Both the position numbers and the translations under genes were made by a program. This document shows, one piece after another, positions 42,564 to 49,936 of a stretch of DNA of 64,000 nucleotides. The stretch spans positions 1 to 64,000 of the forward strand of contig NZ_JNCA01000029.1 in the NCBI RefSeq assembly GCF_000695795.1, given 5' to 3'. A model generated the notes under the pieces. The model had not been told where the DNA came from. It worked only from the letters and a program-made list of their open reading frames with translations, and made no database searches. This stretch comes from Flavobacterium seoulense. GTDB taxonomy: Bacteria; Bacteroidota; Bacteroidia; Flavobacteriales; Flavobacteriaceae. The number at the start of each line of letters is the position of its first letter. The first letter of the stretch is position 1.

Positions 42564-43097
42564 TTACTTTTTTCGTTTGTAATGTAGCTGTGTTAGTCCT
42601 GTATCAAATGTTTTTGCAGTTACAAATTCAAGTAATTGTTCAGGTCTGTCGTCTTTAAAGAGTCTTGTTCCTTTGCCCAATAAAATGGGGATGACAGAAA
42701 TTATCAACTCGTCTATTAAATCGCGTTGCAGTAATTCATTGATTATTTCAGCTCCGCCATCACAATAAATATTCTTTCCTTTTTCCTGCTTTAACCGGTT
42801 TACTAATTCGGTCAGATCTCCGCTGTAGAAAGTCGTTCTGCCTACTTGCGGTTTTTGTTCTCGTGTTATTACATAAACATCGCGTTGTCCGTTATCGTAA
42901 TGAGATACACCAATTTCTTTTACTACATAATCATAGGTTTTTCTGCCAATGATTATGGTGTCAATAGTGGCTGTAAATTCGGCATAACCATAGTCTTCGC
43001 CTTCCTTTTCAACGAGTTTTAAAAAACTAAGATCATCATTAGGTTTTGCAATGTAGCCATCTACACTTGTGGCAATAAAAAGTGCTAGTTTTCGCAT
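42564..43097 (-). CDS. Dihydrofolate reductase-family protein (RibD_C type)
   Basis: This 177-residue protein of the RibD C-terminal/DHFR-like group opens LALFIATSVDGYIAKPNDD and has IIIGRKTYDYV, YCDGGAEIINELL (NADPH-binding loop) and the closing ISVIPILLGKGTRLF. It is a reductase-fold protein of unknown substrate, distinct from FolA. It is preceded upstream by the 21-bp repeat tract, so its promoter must lie within or before that tract. Confidence 0.9.
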   Translation of the reverse strand: MRKLALFIATSVDGYIAKPNDDLSFLKLVEKEGEDYGYAEFTATIDTIIIGRKTYDYVVKEIGVSHYDNGQRDVYVITREQKPQVGRTTFYSGDLTELVNRLKQEKGKNIYCDGGAEIINELLQRDLIDELIISVIPILLGKGTRLFKDDRPEQLLEFVTAKTFDTGLTQLHYKRKK

Positions 43098-43152
43098 TTG
43101 TTTTGAATTTTATGGTGTAATAAATAGCAGTTAAGTGTGCAGTTTTATTTTA

Positions 43153-43383
43153 CTCAAAGGTATTTACAAATTGCTCAATATCATTTTGATTTTGCTCAAA
43201 GTTATTTACAATTCACTCAAAGGCATTTGCAGTTTCCTCAAGGAGTTTTACAACTTCCTCAACGGTATTTGTAAATTGCTCAACGACATTTTTAATTTCC
43301 TCAACGGCAATTGTAAGTTCCTCAAAGGTATTTGTAACTTTGGTGATGGTAGTTTATAATTGCTGTAGTTATTTGCAATTATG
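43153..43383. repeat. Exact 21-bp tandem repeat tract (11 units)
   Basis: Eleven units of exactly 21 bp run with no insertion or deletion. Nine begin CTCAA (for example ctcaaaggtatttgtaactt plus one base) and two at the 3' end are degenerate. Read on the plus strand each unit gives seven codons like LKGICNF, open from a GTG at 43135 to a stop at 43359. On the minus strand they give heptads like EFTNTVE with an a/d hydrophobic spacing but with stops in some units. No known family is recognised. Confidence 0.9.
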
Positions 43384-43386
43384 GTA

Positions 43387-43914
43387 CTATTTTTCTAAAA
43401 GTTCTTTAATCATTTTAGGAACTTCTTTTTCAGGAGTGGGGAAGTTATGTAGTTCTTTATTCTTATAAATATTGTATTCTGATTTTGAAATCACAGTTCC
43501 CTCTGGCGAAATAATCACTATTTCTAGTTTGTCTAATATTTTTTTAAAATCCCATCTCCAGGTGTCATGGTATTCAATTAAAAAATCAAAATCCCCAAGT
43601 TTATCATCTTTTTTTACAATTTCAGCTTTAATTCCATATTTCTCGACTTCGTTTTTTATAACAAGATCTGTGTTGCCAATAATTTCGTGTTCTTTTGAGG
43701 AGTCGTCAGGTAAAACAATATAGCCTACCATTGGCAAGACTACACCAGGCTTAAATTGGATGTATTGAGAGTTTTCAGCCGAAACTATATAGGCTTTCTT
43801 TTGTGCTATGTTTTCAGGAACGGAATATTTTACGGTGTTAATTGTGCCAGAACAGCTGCTAGTTGAAATAGTTAATATAGCTAAGAATGCTAGGTAGAGA
43901 AAGTTTTTTTTCAC
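43387..43914 (-). CDS. Lipoprotein, hypothetical
   Basis: This protein of about 175 residues starts at GTG 43914, giving the lipoprotein signal (V/M)KKNFLYLAFLAILTISTSSC. The frame continues upstream to 43986 and to an ATG there, but those codons (MMRFFLRQNDKL...) are the dispersed repeat itself, so the longer start is artefactual. The mature part has 'YIVLPDDSSKEHEI' and 'YHDTWRWDFKKILDKLEIVI', a fold common in small Bacteroidota envelope proteins of unknown role. Its 3' end abuts the 21-bp repeat. Confidence 0.75.
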   Translation of the reverse strand: MKKNFLYLAFLAILTISTSSCSGTINTVKYSVPENIAQKKAYIVSAENSQYIQFKPGVVLPMVGYIVLPDDSSKEHEIIGNTDLVIKNEVEKYGIKAEIVKKDDKLGDFDFLIEYHDTWRWDFKKILDKLEIVIISPEGTVISKSEYNIYKNKELHNFPTPEKEVPKMIKELLEK

Positions 43915-43955
43915 GTTTGATTTTTGTTTTAATATGGAAGAGTTACTGTTTAATT

Positions 43956-44045
43956 TGTCATTCTGACGAAGGAAGAATCTCATCAATTAACTCTACAAAG
44001 TATTTGTATTTGCTCATCTTTGCGGGCACGGATTGCAAATCCTCG
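43956..44045. repeat. Dispersed repeat, copy D
   Basis: TGTCATTCTGACGAAGGAAG, then 'ctctacaaagtatttg', 'ctcatctttgcgggcacgga' and 'ttgcaaatcc' is clearly related to copies A-C at the window start but without the GCTAACGTTTG end. A further hairpin-like 'ctcgttggaaacgag' follows at about 44099-44113. It sits between the lipoprotein gene and the 3' end of the defence-like operon. Confidence 0.75.
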
Positions 44046-44135
44046 CTATCGGGACTCGCGTTGCAAACACTTCGTTTGTTTATTGAAATAGGTAGGAACT
44101 CGTTGGAAACGAGCGCCAGTGAGGGTAATATTTCG

Positions 44136-44954
44136 TTATATTCTTAACATTCTTGAAAGCTTATTCTGCTCAATACAAGCGATTGCTACGGATGAAAGTT
44201 CTTCGTCAATTTTAGTCATATTTTTAATTTGTTGTTTTAAAAATTTCACTCTTGATTTATCTGAAATACTCATGTCTGGTAAAAGGTTGATTTCTTGAAT
44301 TTCATTTATAAATCGTTGACACTTGTCCCAAACCTTTTGTCTTTCTTCCTTTAACGGAGTATGATCTAAATGATATAATCTTATTGAAACTTTTACTCTT
44401 TCAATGTCTTTAGATGAAACTGTATTAGGAATAGCTTCACCAAAACTATCAAAAGTTAAAAGACAAGGATCATCTTCGTCAATTGGATCTAAAAGCATTA
44501 TATCTTCATCAGTTAGCCTTCGTTTTGTTAATGCAACATAACTATTTGGGAAAAGGGGGAAATATGAAGATTTGCCACCTACTTCTTTGTTTGTATCAAA
44601 TTTATCGTATCTTTTTTGATTACTATAAGTTGATGAAAATCTATAATTTTCCCAATCATATGCTAACCACCAATAACCATCTCTAGTCATATTGTCAAGA
44701 TTTTTTGCTTCATTTTTAGGTCTGAAATGATCAATATCTCTATCTGACATTATATCTTTTGCTTCCGAATACCAACATTTTCCTATGGAAAGTTTTTGTA
44801 AAGGAATAAATAATTCTTGCCAAATGGGATTTTTTTTTAAAATTTCTGCCCTCTCTGTGTCATCTTTAGCTGCTAATAATTTATTATTTAAAGCTTTAGC
44901 TTTATTTTCCCAATCAGCCGGTAATTCAAGTTTTGTTAGGTCAATATACCTCAT
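44136..44954 (-). CDS. HNH-type nuclease (PtuB-like)
   Basis: This 272-residue protein contains an HNH-like core, KCWYSEAKD at about 59-67 and DRDIDHFRPKN at 71-81 with H76 as the likely general base. It is followed by WWLAYDWENYRFSSTYSNQK, which aligns in position with the 'YxW.N...sC..CN..K' region of PtuB and retron-linked HNH nucleases. Most of the zinc-binding cysteines of that family are absent (only C60 remains). The ATG overlaps the upstream ATPase stop (ATGA), so the two are produced together. Paired ATPase and HNH genes are the Septu (PtuA/PtuB) defence arrangement. Confidence 0.82.
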   Translation of the reverse strand: MRYIDLTKLELPADWENKAKALNNKLLAAKDDTERAEILKKNPIWQELFIPLQKLSIGKCWYSEAKDIMSDRDIDHFRPKNEAKNLDNMTRDGYWWLAYDWENYRFSSTYSNQKRYDKFDTNKEVGGKSSYFPLFPNSYVALTKRRLTDEDIMLLDPIDEDDPCLLTFDSFGEAIPNTVSSKDIERVKVSIRLYHLDHTPLKEERQKVWDKCQRFINEIQEINLLPDMSISDKSRVKFLKQQIKNMTKIDEELSSVAIACIEQNKLSRMLRI

Positions 44955-47302
44955 GATTTTCTCTCTTCGTTTAGTATTTCATCTAAAATATCTACCATTA
45001 TTTTATCCTGAATTCCCTTTTCTACGCTATTTATTGGATTCTTTTTCAGTTCTTCTCTTTGCATAAAAGCAAAAATAAATTTCTGGTATAAAGGATCTCT
45101 CTGATATTTCGTAAAACCATATTTTTCAAGTTTGTCTTCCAGTACAATCAGTTTCTTTTTTTGATCATCATCAAGTTTATCGTCTTTGAATAAAATTTGT
45201 AATCTTCGTTTCTCCTGTAAGTCTTCTAAAGTTTTTTTATCTAGAATAGAAGGTAAGCCAAAGAATTCACTAGTAAGGATACCGGCAACACCTAACCCTT
45301 TAGGATCAATATCTGGTTCAAAAACATTTATATTTCCATCTGTTTCATTGAATATTCGAACTTGTGATTTTAATAAGCCACCAATAATTAATGGATCATG
45401 TGTTGAGCATATAAATTGTGTTTTTGGAAAAATTTCCCTTAATATTTCGATAAAAGATACTTGCCATAATGGATGCATAGAGATATCTACTTCATCTATT
45501 ATTACAATTGCATTTTCTTGAAAAGCAGAGATTGGGTTTGAAAGAGGAAAAGTATCGACAAATCTTTGCATAAGATGACCAATCCAACCAATCATCATTC
45601 TAAATCCTTGACTAATCAAGCTTAGAGGAATACCATTTGGTGCGTCATTAGTAAATACCCAAACATCAGGAGGTGCAACTTTGGTAACTGTCTTGAATTT
45701 AATTTCTTTTTTAGTAATATTTGAAATAACTGAAAATACTGTCTCGATTAATACTCTCTCTGAATAGGAAGAATCACCGCCTTCGTTCTTTTTTATTGAA
45801 TCAAAATATAGGTTTGCAATCCAATCAGAAAAAGACCTTAACCTAAATTCATCACTTCCATTAATTAAAGGAATTAAATCATTGATATGAGGCTGAGTGT
45901 TTTTACTTTGAATAAAATTTGAATTACTATTATTATCAATTCCTCTTTCTTGTGGAAAACCAATTACAAGTGATTTTAAGTTGTAATTGTTATATATAAT
46001 TTTAGATTCATTAGTAGCTGAAAAATTAATATCATTACCATTATCATTTGGAACTAAAATTATCTCGTTAGAATTTTCTTTTCCATCTATAGTATAATCG
46101 AGTTTAATAAGACCATTTTGATATGTAAATTTATCGTTATCAAAACCTAGGATTTTTAAAAAACTGCGTTTAGCTGATTCTTGGATATTTTTATGGTTTC
46201 CACCAATAATAGCTAAAGCAATTGATTTTAGGATTGTGCTTTTTCCACTTCCATTTTCTCCAATTAGGCAGGTTATTTCATCATCAAATGTTATCTCCAA
46301 ATTGTCAAAGTGCCCAATGTTTTCTAATGTTAACTTCTCTAATTTAATATTTGGTTTGTGTTGTTTAAGTGCCTCAAAGGTTAAATTATTTAATTCTTCA
46401 TATGAACTGAATGGGTTAAATTCATTTGAGAAATCTTTATTGACCAAAGCCTTTGTTTTCTGGAATGTATTCCAATTATCAAGGTTGGCTGAATTAAAAT
46501 CAGTTTCGATGAATTGATCTTGAATAAAAATGAAGAATCTTTTTCCCATTTTTTTACACTGTTTCGCTATTTTATTTAAAAGACTCGTGTCTGTGTGAGC
46601 ATCAATTGGACATATAATAAATACAATGTTTGTATCTTTATTAATTTCTTCTTCAGAAATAATCGGAATAAATTCTATAGAATTTAAAATTGAAAAATCT
46701 TTAACTAATTTTTTATAGTTTTCTGTAATGTTTTCTTTACTTGCATTAATAAAATAATAAGCTTTATCAGTTATTAATGAGTTTTTTGCTGATAAATTAT
46801 CTTGATGTTGAAGAATATATTCAATTGTTTTTTTTGGATTATTAGGGGCATAATCTTCAGGTAATTTTAAATTATTACCGTTAATTGAAAGATGTACTAG
46901 TTTTGTCAGTTTTTTTATTTCTTCAGGAAGATAATTTAATTGGTTGTTTTCTAGAAATAAATGGGTCAAATTAGTTAAGAGTCCTATTTCACTAGGTAAA
47001 TCACTCAACTTGTTATTTTCAATTCTCAACTGTGTTAGCGAAGTCAAATTACCAATTTCTAAAGGTAAATTATCAATTTGATTATTTCCCAATAACAATA
47101 ATTGTAGCTTTTTTAAATTGCCAATTTCTTTTGATAAAATTTTAATTTTATTGTTTCTTAAATATAGTCGGTTTAAATTAACTAAGGAACCTATCGAGTC
47201 CGGTATTTCAGATAATTGGTTGTACTCAGCGTGTAGATGAACCTCTGCTAAAGGTATTTTCGGTAATGAAGTTAATCCTTGCTTATTTAAAATAGTTGGC
47301 AT
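44951..47302 (-). CDS. LRR-ATPase, PtuA-like, of a Septu-type defence pair
   Basis: This 783-residue protein has three parts. Residues ~1-165 hold about six 23-residue leucine-rich repeats (LxxLxLxxNxLxxLPxxI, e.g. LTSLTQLRIENNKLSDLPSE). Residues ~175-315 form an alpha/beta domain (KAYYFINASKENI, IVFIICPID, KRFFIFIQD), possibly TIR-like or flavodoxin-like. Residues ~318-783 are an SMC/ABC-type ATPase with Walker A GENGSGKS at 348-355, signature-like LISQGFRM at 562-569, Walker B IVIIDE at 599-604 and H-loop H635. The ATPase resembles PtuA/OLD-like proteins. The LRR part suggests ligand sensing not present in ordinary PtuA. The following HNH gene overlaps by four bases. Confidence 0.85.
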   Translation of the reverse strand: MPTILNKQGLTSLPKIPLAEVHLHAEYNQLSEIPDSIGSLVNLNRLYLRNNKIKILSKEIGNLKKLQLLLLGNNQIDNLPLEIGNLTSLTQLRIENNKLSDLPSEIGLLTNLTHLFLENNQLNYLPEEIKKLTKLVHLSINGNNLKLPEDYAPNNPKKTIEYILQHQDNLSAKNSLITDKAYYFINASKENITENYKKLVKDFSILNSIEFIPIISEEEINKDTNIVFIICPIDAHTDTSLLNKIAKQCKKMGKRFFIFIQDQFIETDFNSANLDNWNTFQKTKALVNKDFSNEFNPFSSYEELNNLTFEALKQHKPNIKLEKLTLENIGHFDNLEITFDDEITCLIGENGSGKSTILKSIALAIIGGNHKNIQESAKRSFLKILGFDNDKFTYQNGLIKLDYTIDGKENSNEIILVPNDNGNDINFSATNESKIIYNNYNLKSLVIGFPQERGIDNNSNSNFIQSKNTQPHINDLIPLINGSDEFRLRSFSDWIANLYFDSIKKNEGGDSSYSERVLIETVFSVISNITKKEIKFKTVTKVAPPDVWVFTNDAPNGIPLSLISQGFRMMIGWIGHLMQRFVDTFPLSNPISAFQENAIVIIDEVDISMHPLWQVSFIEILREIFPKTQFICSTHDPLIIGGLLKSQVRIFNETDGNINVFEPDIDPKGLGVAGILTSEFFGLPSILDKKTLEDLQEKRRLQILFKDDKLDDDQKKKLIVLEDKLEKYGFTKYQRDPLYQKFIFAFMQREELKKNPINSVEKGIQDKIMVDILDEILNEERKS

Positions 47303-47448
47303 ATTTTACTGGTTTTGTTTGTATTGATCATAACTCGCTTATATGTATGATTTTACAATACATTATTTTTTTTGCTAATATATAAATAAATCTTACAAAA
47401 ATTAGTTCACTGTATTATTTTACTTAATGTTTTTTAGCTATGAACCAC

Positions 47449-47482
47449 AAAAAAACGGCTAGAAATTACTTCCTAGCCGTTT
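47449..47482 (-). terminator. thr operon terminator
   Basis: The 10-bp stem AAACGGCTAG / CTAGCCGTTT, with A/T tracts on both sides, lies just after the thrC stop codon. Confidence 0.88.
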
Positions 47483-47503
47483 GTGTATTTGTGTTTTTGA
47501 ATC

Positions 47504-48793
47504 TTATCCTAAAAAGGCTTTCAATTCGTCATAAGTCTTGATTTTAGTACTTACTTTTTCTTTGTTCAGTACGCTTTCAATTTGAGTTGGAATAGGCAAT
47601 GTTATTCCTAAGGCTGGTTCTACCACATCTAAAAACTTGATAGGGTGCGCGGTTTCTAAGAAAACGCCAATAGCATTCGGGTAGTTTTCCAATTCTTTTT
47701 TCAAACCTAAATAACCTACTGCTCCGTGTGGTTCGGCAATGTAACCGTCGGTTTTGTAAATATTTTTTAGTGCTTCTAAAGTTTCTTCGTCATTATAAGT
47801 ATAAGAAGAGAAATCTTTTTTAAACTGCTCCAAATCATTTCCATACATTTCCTGAATACGGATAAAGTTACTTGGATTTCCTACGTCCATAGCGTTAGAA
47901 ATCGTAGCGATAGATGGTTTTGGATCGTATTTTCCGTCTACTAAAAATCTTGGAACGGTATCGTTAACATTCGTTGAAGCCACAAAATGAGTAACAGGTA
48001 AACCCATTTTTTTAGCGATGATTCCTGCGCAAATGTTTCCGAAATTTCCACTTGGACAAGAGAAAACCAATTCTTTCCCTTGTGATTTCAATGCTTTGTA
48101 AGCAAAGAAGAAATAAAACATTTGTGGCAACCAGCGTGCAATATTAATCGAGTTAGCCGAAGTCAGGTTTTTATGTGCTAAGCTTTCGTCTAAGAATGCT
48201 TTCTTCACCATATCCTGGCAATCGTCAAAAACACCGTCAACTTCCAATGCTTTGATGTTTTGTCCCAGCGTAGTTAATTGTCTTTCCTGAATATCGCTCA
48301 CTTTTCCGGAAGGGTAAAGAATAACCACTTCAACGCCTTGTACGGCAAGGAAACCGCTGGCAACAGCGCCTCCTGTGTCTCCGGAAGTAGCTACAAGAAC
48401 AGTATTCGTATTGTCTTTTTTATCTTTGTTAAAATAACCCAGACAACGAGACATAAAACGAGCTCCAACGTCCTTAAATGCCATAGTAGGCCCGTGGAAT
48501 AATTCAAGCGAATAGATTCCGTTTTCTACAGGAACTACTGGGAAATCAAAGCACAAAGTCTCTGAAATGATTTGTTTTAATGTCGATGCAGGGATTTCGT
48601 CTCCTACAAATTGTTGGATCGCTTCAAAAGCAATTTCCTCGTTAGTTAAGTTTTCGATATTGTCAAAAAACGATTTTGGAAGCGGTGTAATACTTTCCGG
48701 AAAATACAATCCTTTATCGGCTGCTAATCCCTGAATTACGGCTTCCTGAAAAGAAACTTTTGCTGCGTTATGGTTTAAACTGTAATATTTCAT
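47504..48793 (-). CDS. thrC: Threonine synthase
   Basis: This is the last step of threonine synthesis: O-phosphohomoserine to L-threonine with PLP. The 429-residue protein has the family N-terminus MKYYSLNHNAAKVSFQEAV, the PLP-lysine region LELFHGPTMAFKDVGARFM (K in FKD), VATSGDTGGAVASG, and CPSGNFGNICAG. The pattern is that of the E. coli/Bacteroidota class. It is third in the thrA-thrB-thrC operon. The 123-base spacer before it holds two G/C-rich hairpin repeats. Confidence 0.96.
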   Translation of the reverse strand: MKYYSLNHNAAKVSFQEAVIQGLAADKGLYFPESITPLPKSFFDNIENLTNEEIAFEAIQQFVGDEIPASTLKQIISETLCFDFPVVPVENGIYSLELFHGPTMAFKDVGARFMSRCLGYFNKDKKDNTNTVLVATSGDTGGAVASGFLAVQGVEVVILYPSGKVSDIQERQLTTLGQNIKALEVDGVFDDCQDMVKKAFLDESLAHKNLTSANSINIARWLPQMFYFFFAYKALKSQGKELVFSCPSGNFGNICAGIIAKKMGLPVTHFVASTNVNDTVPRFLVDGKYDPKPSIATISNAMDVGNPSNFIRIQEMYGNDLEQFKKDFSSYTYNDEETLEALKNIYKTDGYIAEPHGAVGYLGLKKELENYPNAIGVFLETAHPIKFLDVVEPALGITLPIPTQIESVLNKEKVSTKIKTYDELKAFLG

Positions 48794-48812
48794 TTTATGC
48801 TATATTTTAGAA

Positions 48813-48914
48813 TCCCCACCCCAGCCCTCCCCAAAGGGGAGGGAGGTAAAACTGGGAATATCATTTACTATTATCGTTTATATTAAAGCCCCTCCTTCGG
48901 AGGGGTTGGGGAGG
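48813..48914. repeat. Two CCCCTCC-type hairpin repeats in the thr operon
   Basis: Copies at 48813-48846 ('ccccaccccagccctcccca' then 'aaggggagggagg') and 48888-48914 ('gcccctccttcggaggggtt' then 'ggggagg') lie between thrB and thrC. They match the element before bshB1 and may fold in the polycistronic RNA. Confidence 0.7.
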
Positions 48915-48916
48915 AA

Positions 48917-49837
48917 TTAAATTACTTTCATCCCCGTATCGTTCACCTTACACACATGAATTTCATACGGTAAATTGATTTCGTCGTAAACGGCGGTCAT
49001 GCCTTTGGCGATTTTTTCGGCGGTTTCTTTTCCTCTGCTTAACGCAAAAATAGAAGGTCCTGAACCTGAAATTCCTGAACCTAAAGCTCCGTTTTCTAAT
49101 GCTGATTGTTTGATTAAATCAAATCCCGGAATCAATACACTTCGTAACGGCTCAACGATTTCATCGTGTAATGAACGCCCGATTAGGTCGTAATCCTGAG
49201 TGTATAATCCTGCCACTAATCCGCCTACATTTCCCCATTGGGTAATGGCGCTTTTTAGCGAAACAGTTTGTTTTAATACCGAACGCGCATCGGATGTTTT
49301 TAATTCAATTTGCGGGTGAATTACAGTTGCGTACAATTCGTCCGGACTATCAATTTTGATAATATCCAAAGGATTTGAACTTCTTACCAATGTAAATCCG
49401 CCTAAAAGGGCAGGGGCAACATTATCAGCATGGGCGTTTCCTGAAGCCAGTTTTTCGCCTTGCATTGCAAATTTTACCAATTCTTTTCTGGAAAAAGGTC
49501 TACCTAATAATTCATTGGCAGCAAAAACCGCTCCCGCCGAACTAGCCGCCGAACTACCAATTCCACTTCCGGCCTTGATGTGTTTGTAAATTTCGATTTC
49601 GAAACCAAAATCGGCATCTACTTCTTCCAGCATCGCTAATAAAGCAACTCCTGAAACGTTTTTCTCAGTTTCCAAAGGTAAATTGGCACCTTCAATTTTA
49701 GTGATGCGAATGCCTTTTTCGGCTGTTTTTCGAACAATCATTTCGTCACCTACATTGTCTAAACACAATCCCAAAACGTCAAATCCGCAGGAAAGGTTGG
49801 CAATAGTTGCAGGACAAAATACTTTTACTTCATTCAT
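48917..49837 (-). CDS. thrB: Homoserine kinase
   Basis: This GHMP kinase phosphorylates homoserine with ATP to O-phosphohomoserine. In the 306-residue protein are visible CPATIANLSCGFDVLGLCLD at the N-terminus, the ATP-binding GSGIGSSAASSAGAVFAA (about 92-109) and GSGISGSGPSIFALS near 255-269. It lies between thrA and thrC with spacers of about 100 and 120 bases filled with dispersed repeats, but without terminators. Confidence 0.96.
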   Translation of the reverse strand: MNEVKVFCPATIANLSCGFDVLGLCLDNVGDEMIVRKTAEKGIRITKIEGANLPLETEKNVSGVALLAMLEEVDADFGFEIEIYKHIKAGSGIGSSAASSAGAVFAANELLGRPFSRKELVKFAMQGEKLASGNAHADNVAPALLGGFTLVRSSNPLDIIKIDSPDELYATVIHPQIELKTSDARSVLKQTVSLKSAITQWGNVGGLVAGLYTQDYDLIGRSLHDEIVEPLRSVLIPGFDLIKQSALENGALGSGISGSGPSIFALSRGKETAEKIAKGMTAVYDEINLPYEIHVCKVNDTGMKVI

Positions 49838-49849
49838 TTTTTTATAGTT

Positions 49850-49930
49850 TCTCAGTTTCTAAGATTCTGAGTTCCTAAGTTTCTAAATTTTTTCTATTCT
49901 TAGAATCTTAGCAGCTTAGTGACTTAGCAA
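49850..49930. repeat. Heptamer-like tract between thrA and thrB
   Basis: The spacer is built of 'ttctaag', 'cttagca' and similar 7-8-base words in two facing halves ('tttctaagattctgag' against 'cttagaatcttagcag'), so it can fold into a long imperfect hairpin. It is the same microsatellite family as at 6658-6692 and 37946-37980. Confidence 0.6.
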
Positions 49931-49936
49931 CTCCTT

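Noticed and set aside
43153..43383. CRISPR-like array
   Set aside because: The units are contiguous 21-mers without distinct spacers, so it is a tandem repeat, not repeat-spacer structure; no cas genes are near.
43887..44147. 86-codon plus-strand frame
   Set aside because: It consists largely of dispersed repeat copy D and overlaps two minus-strand genes.
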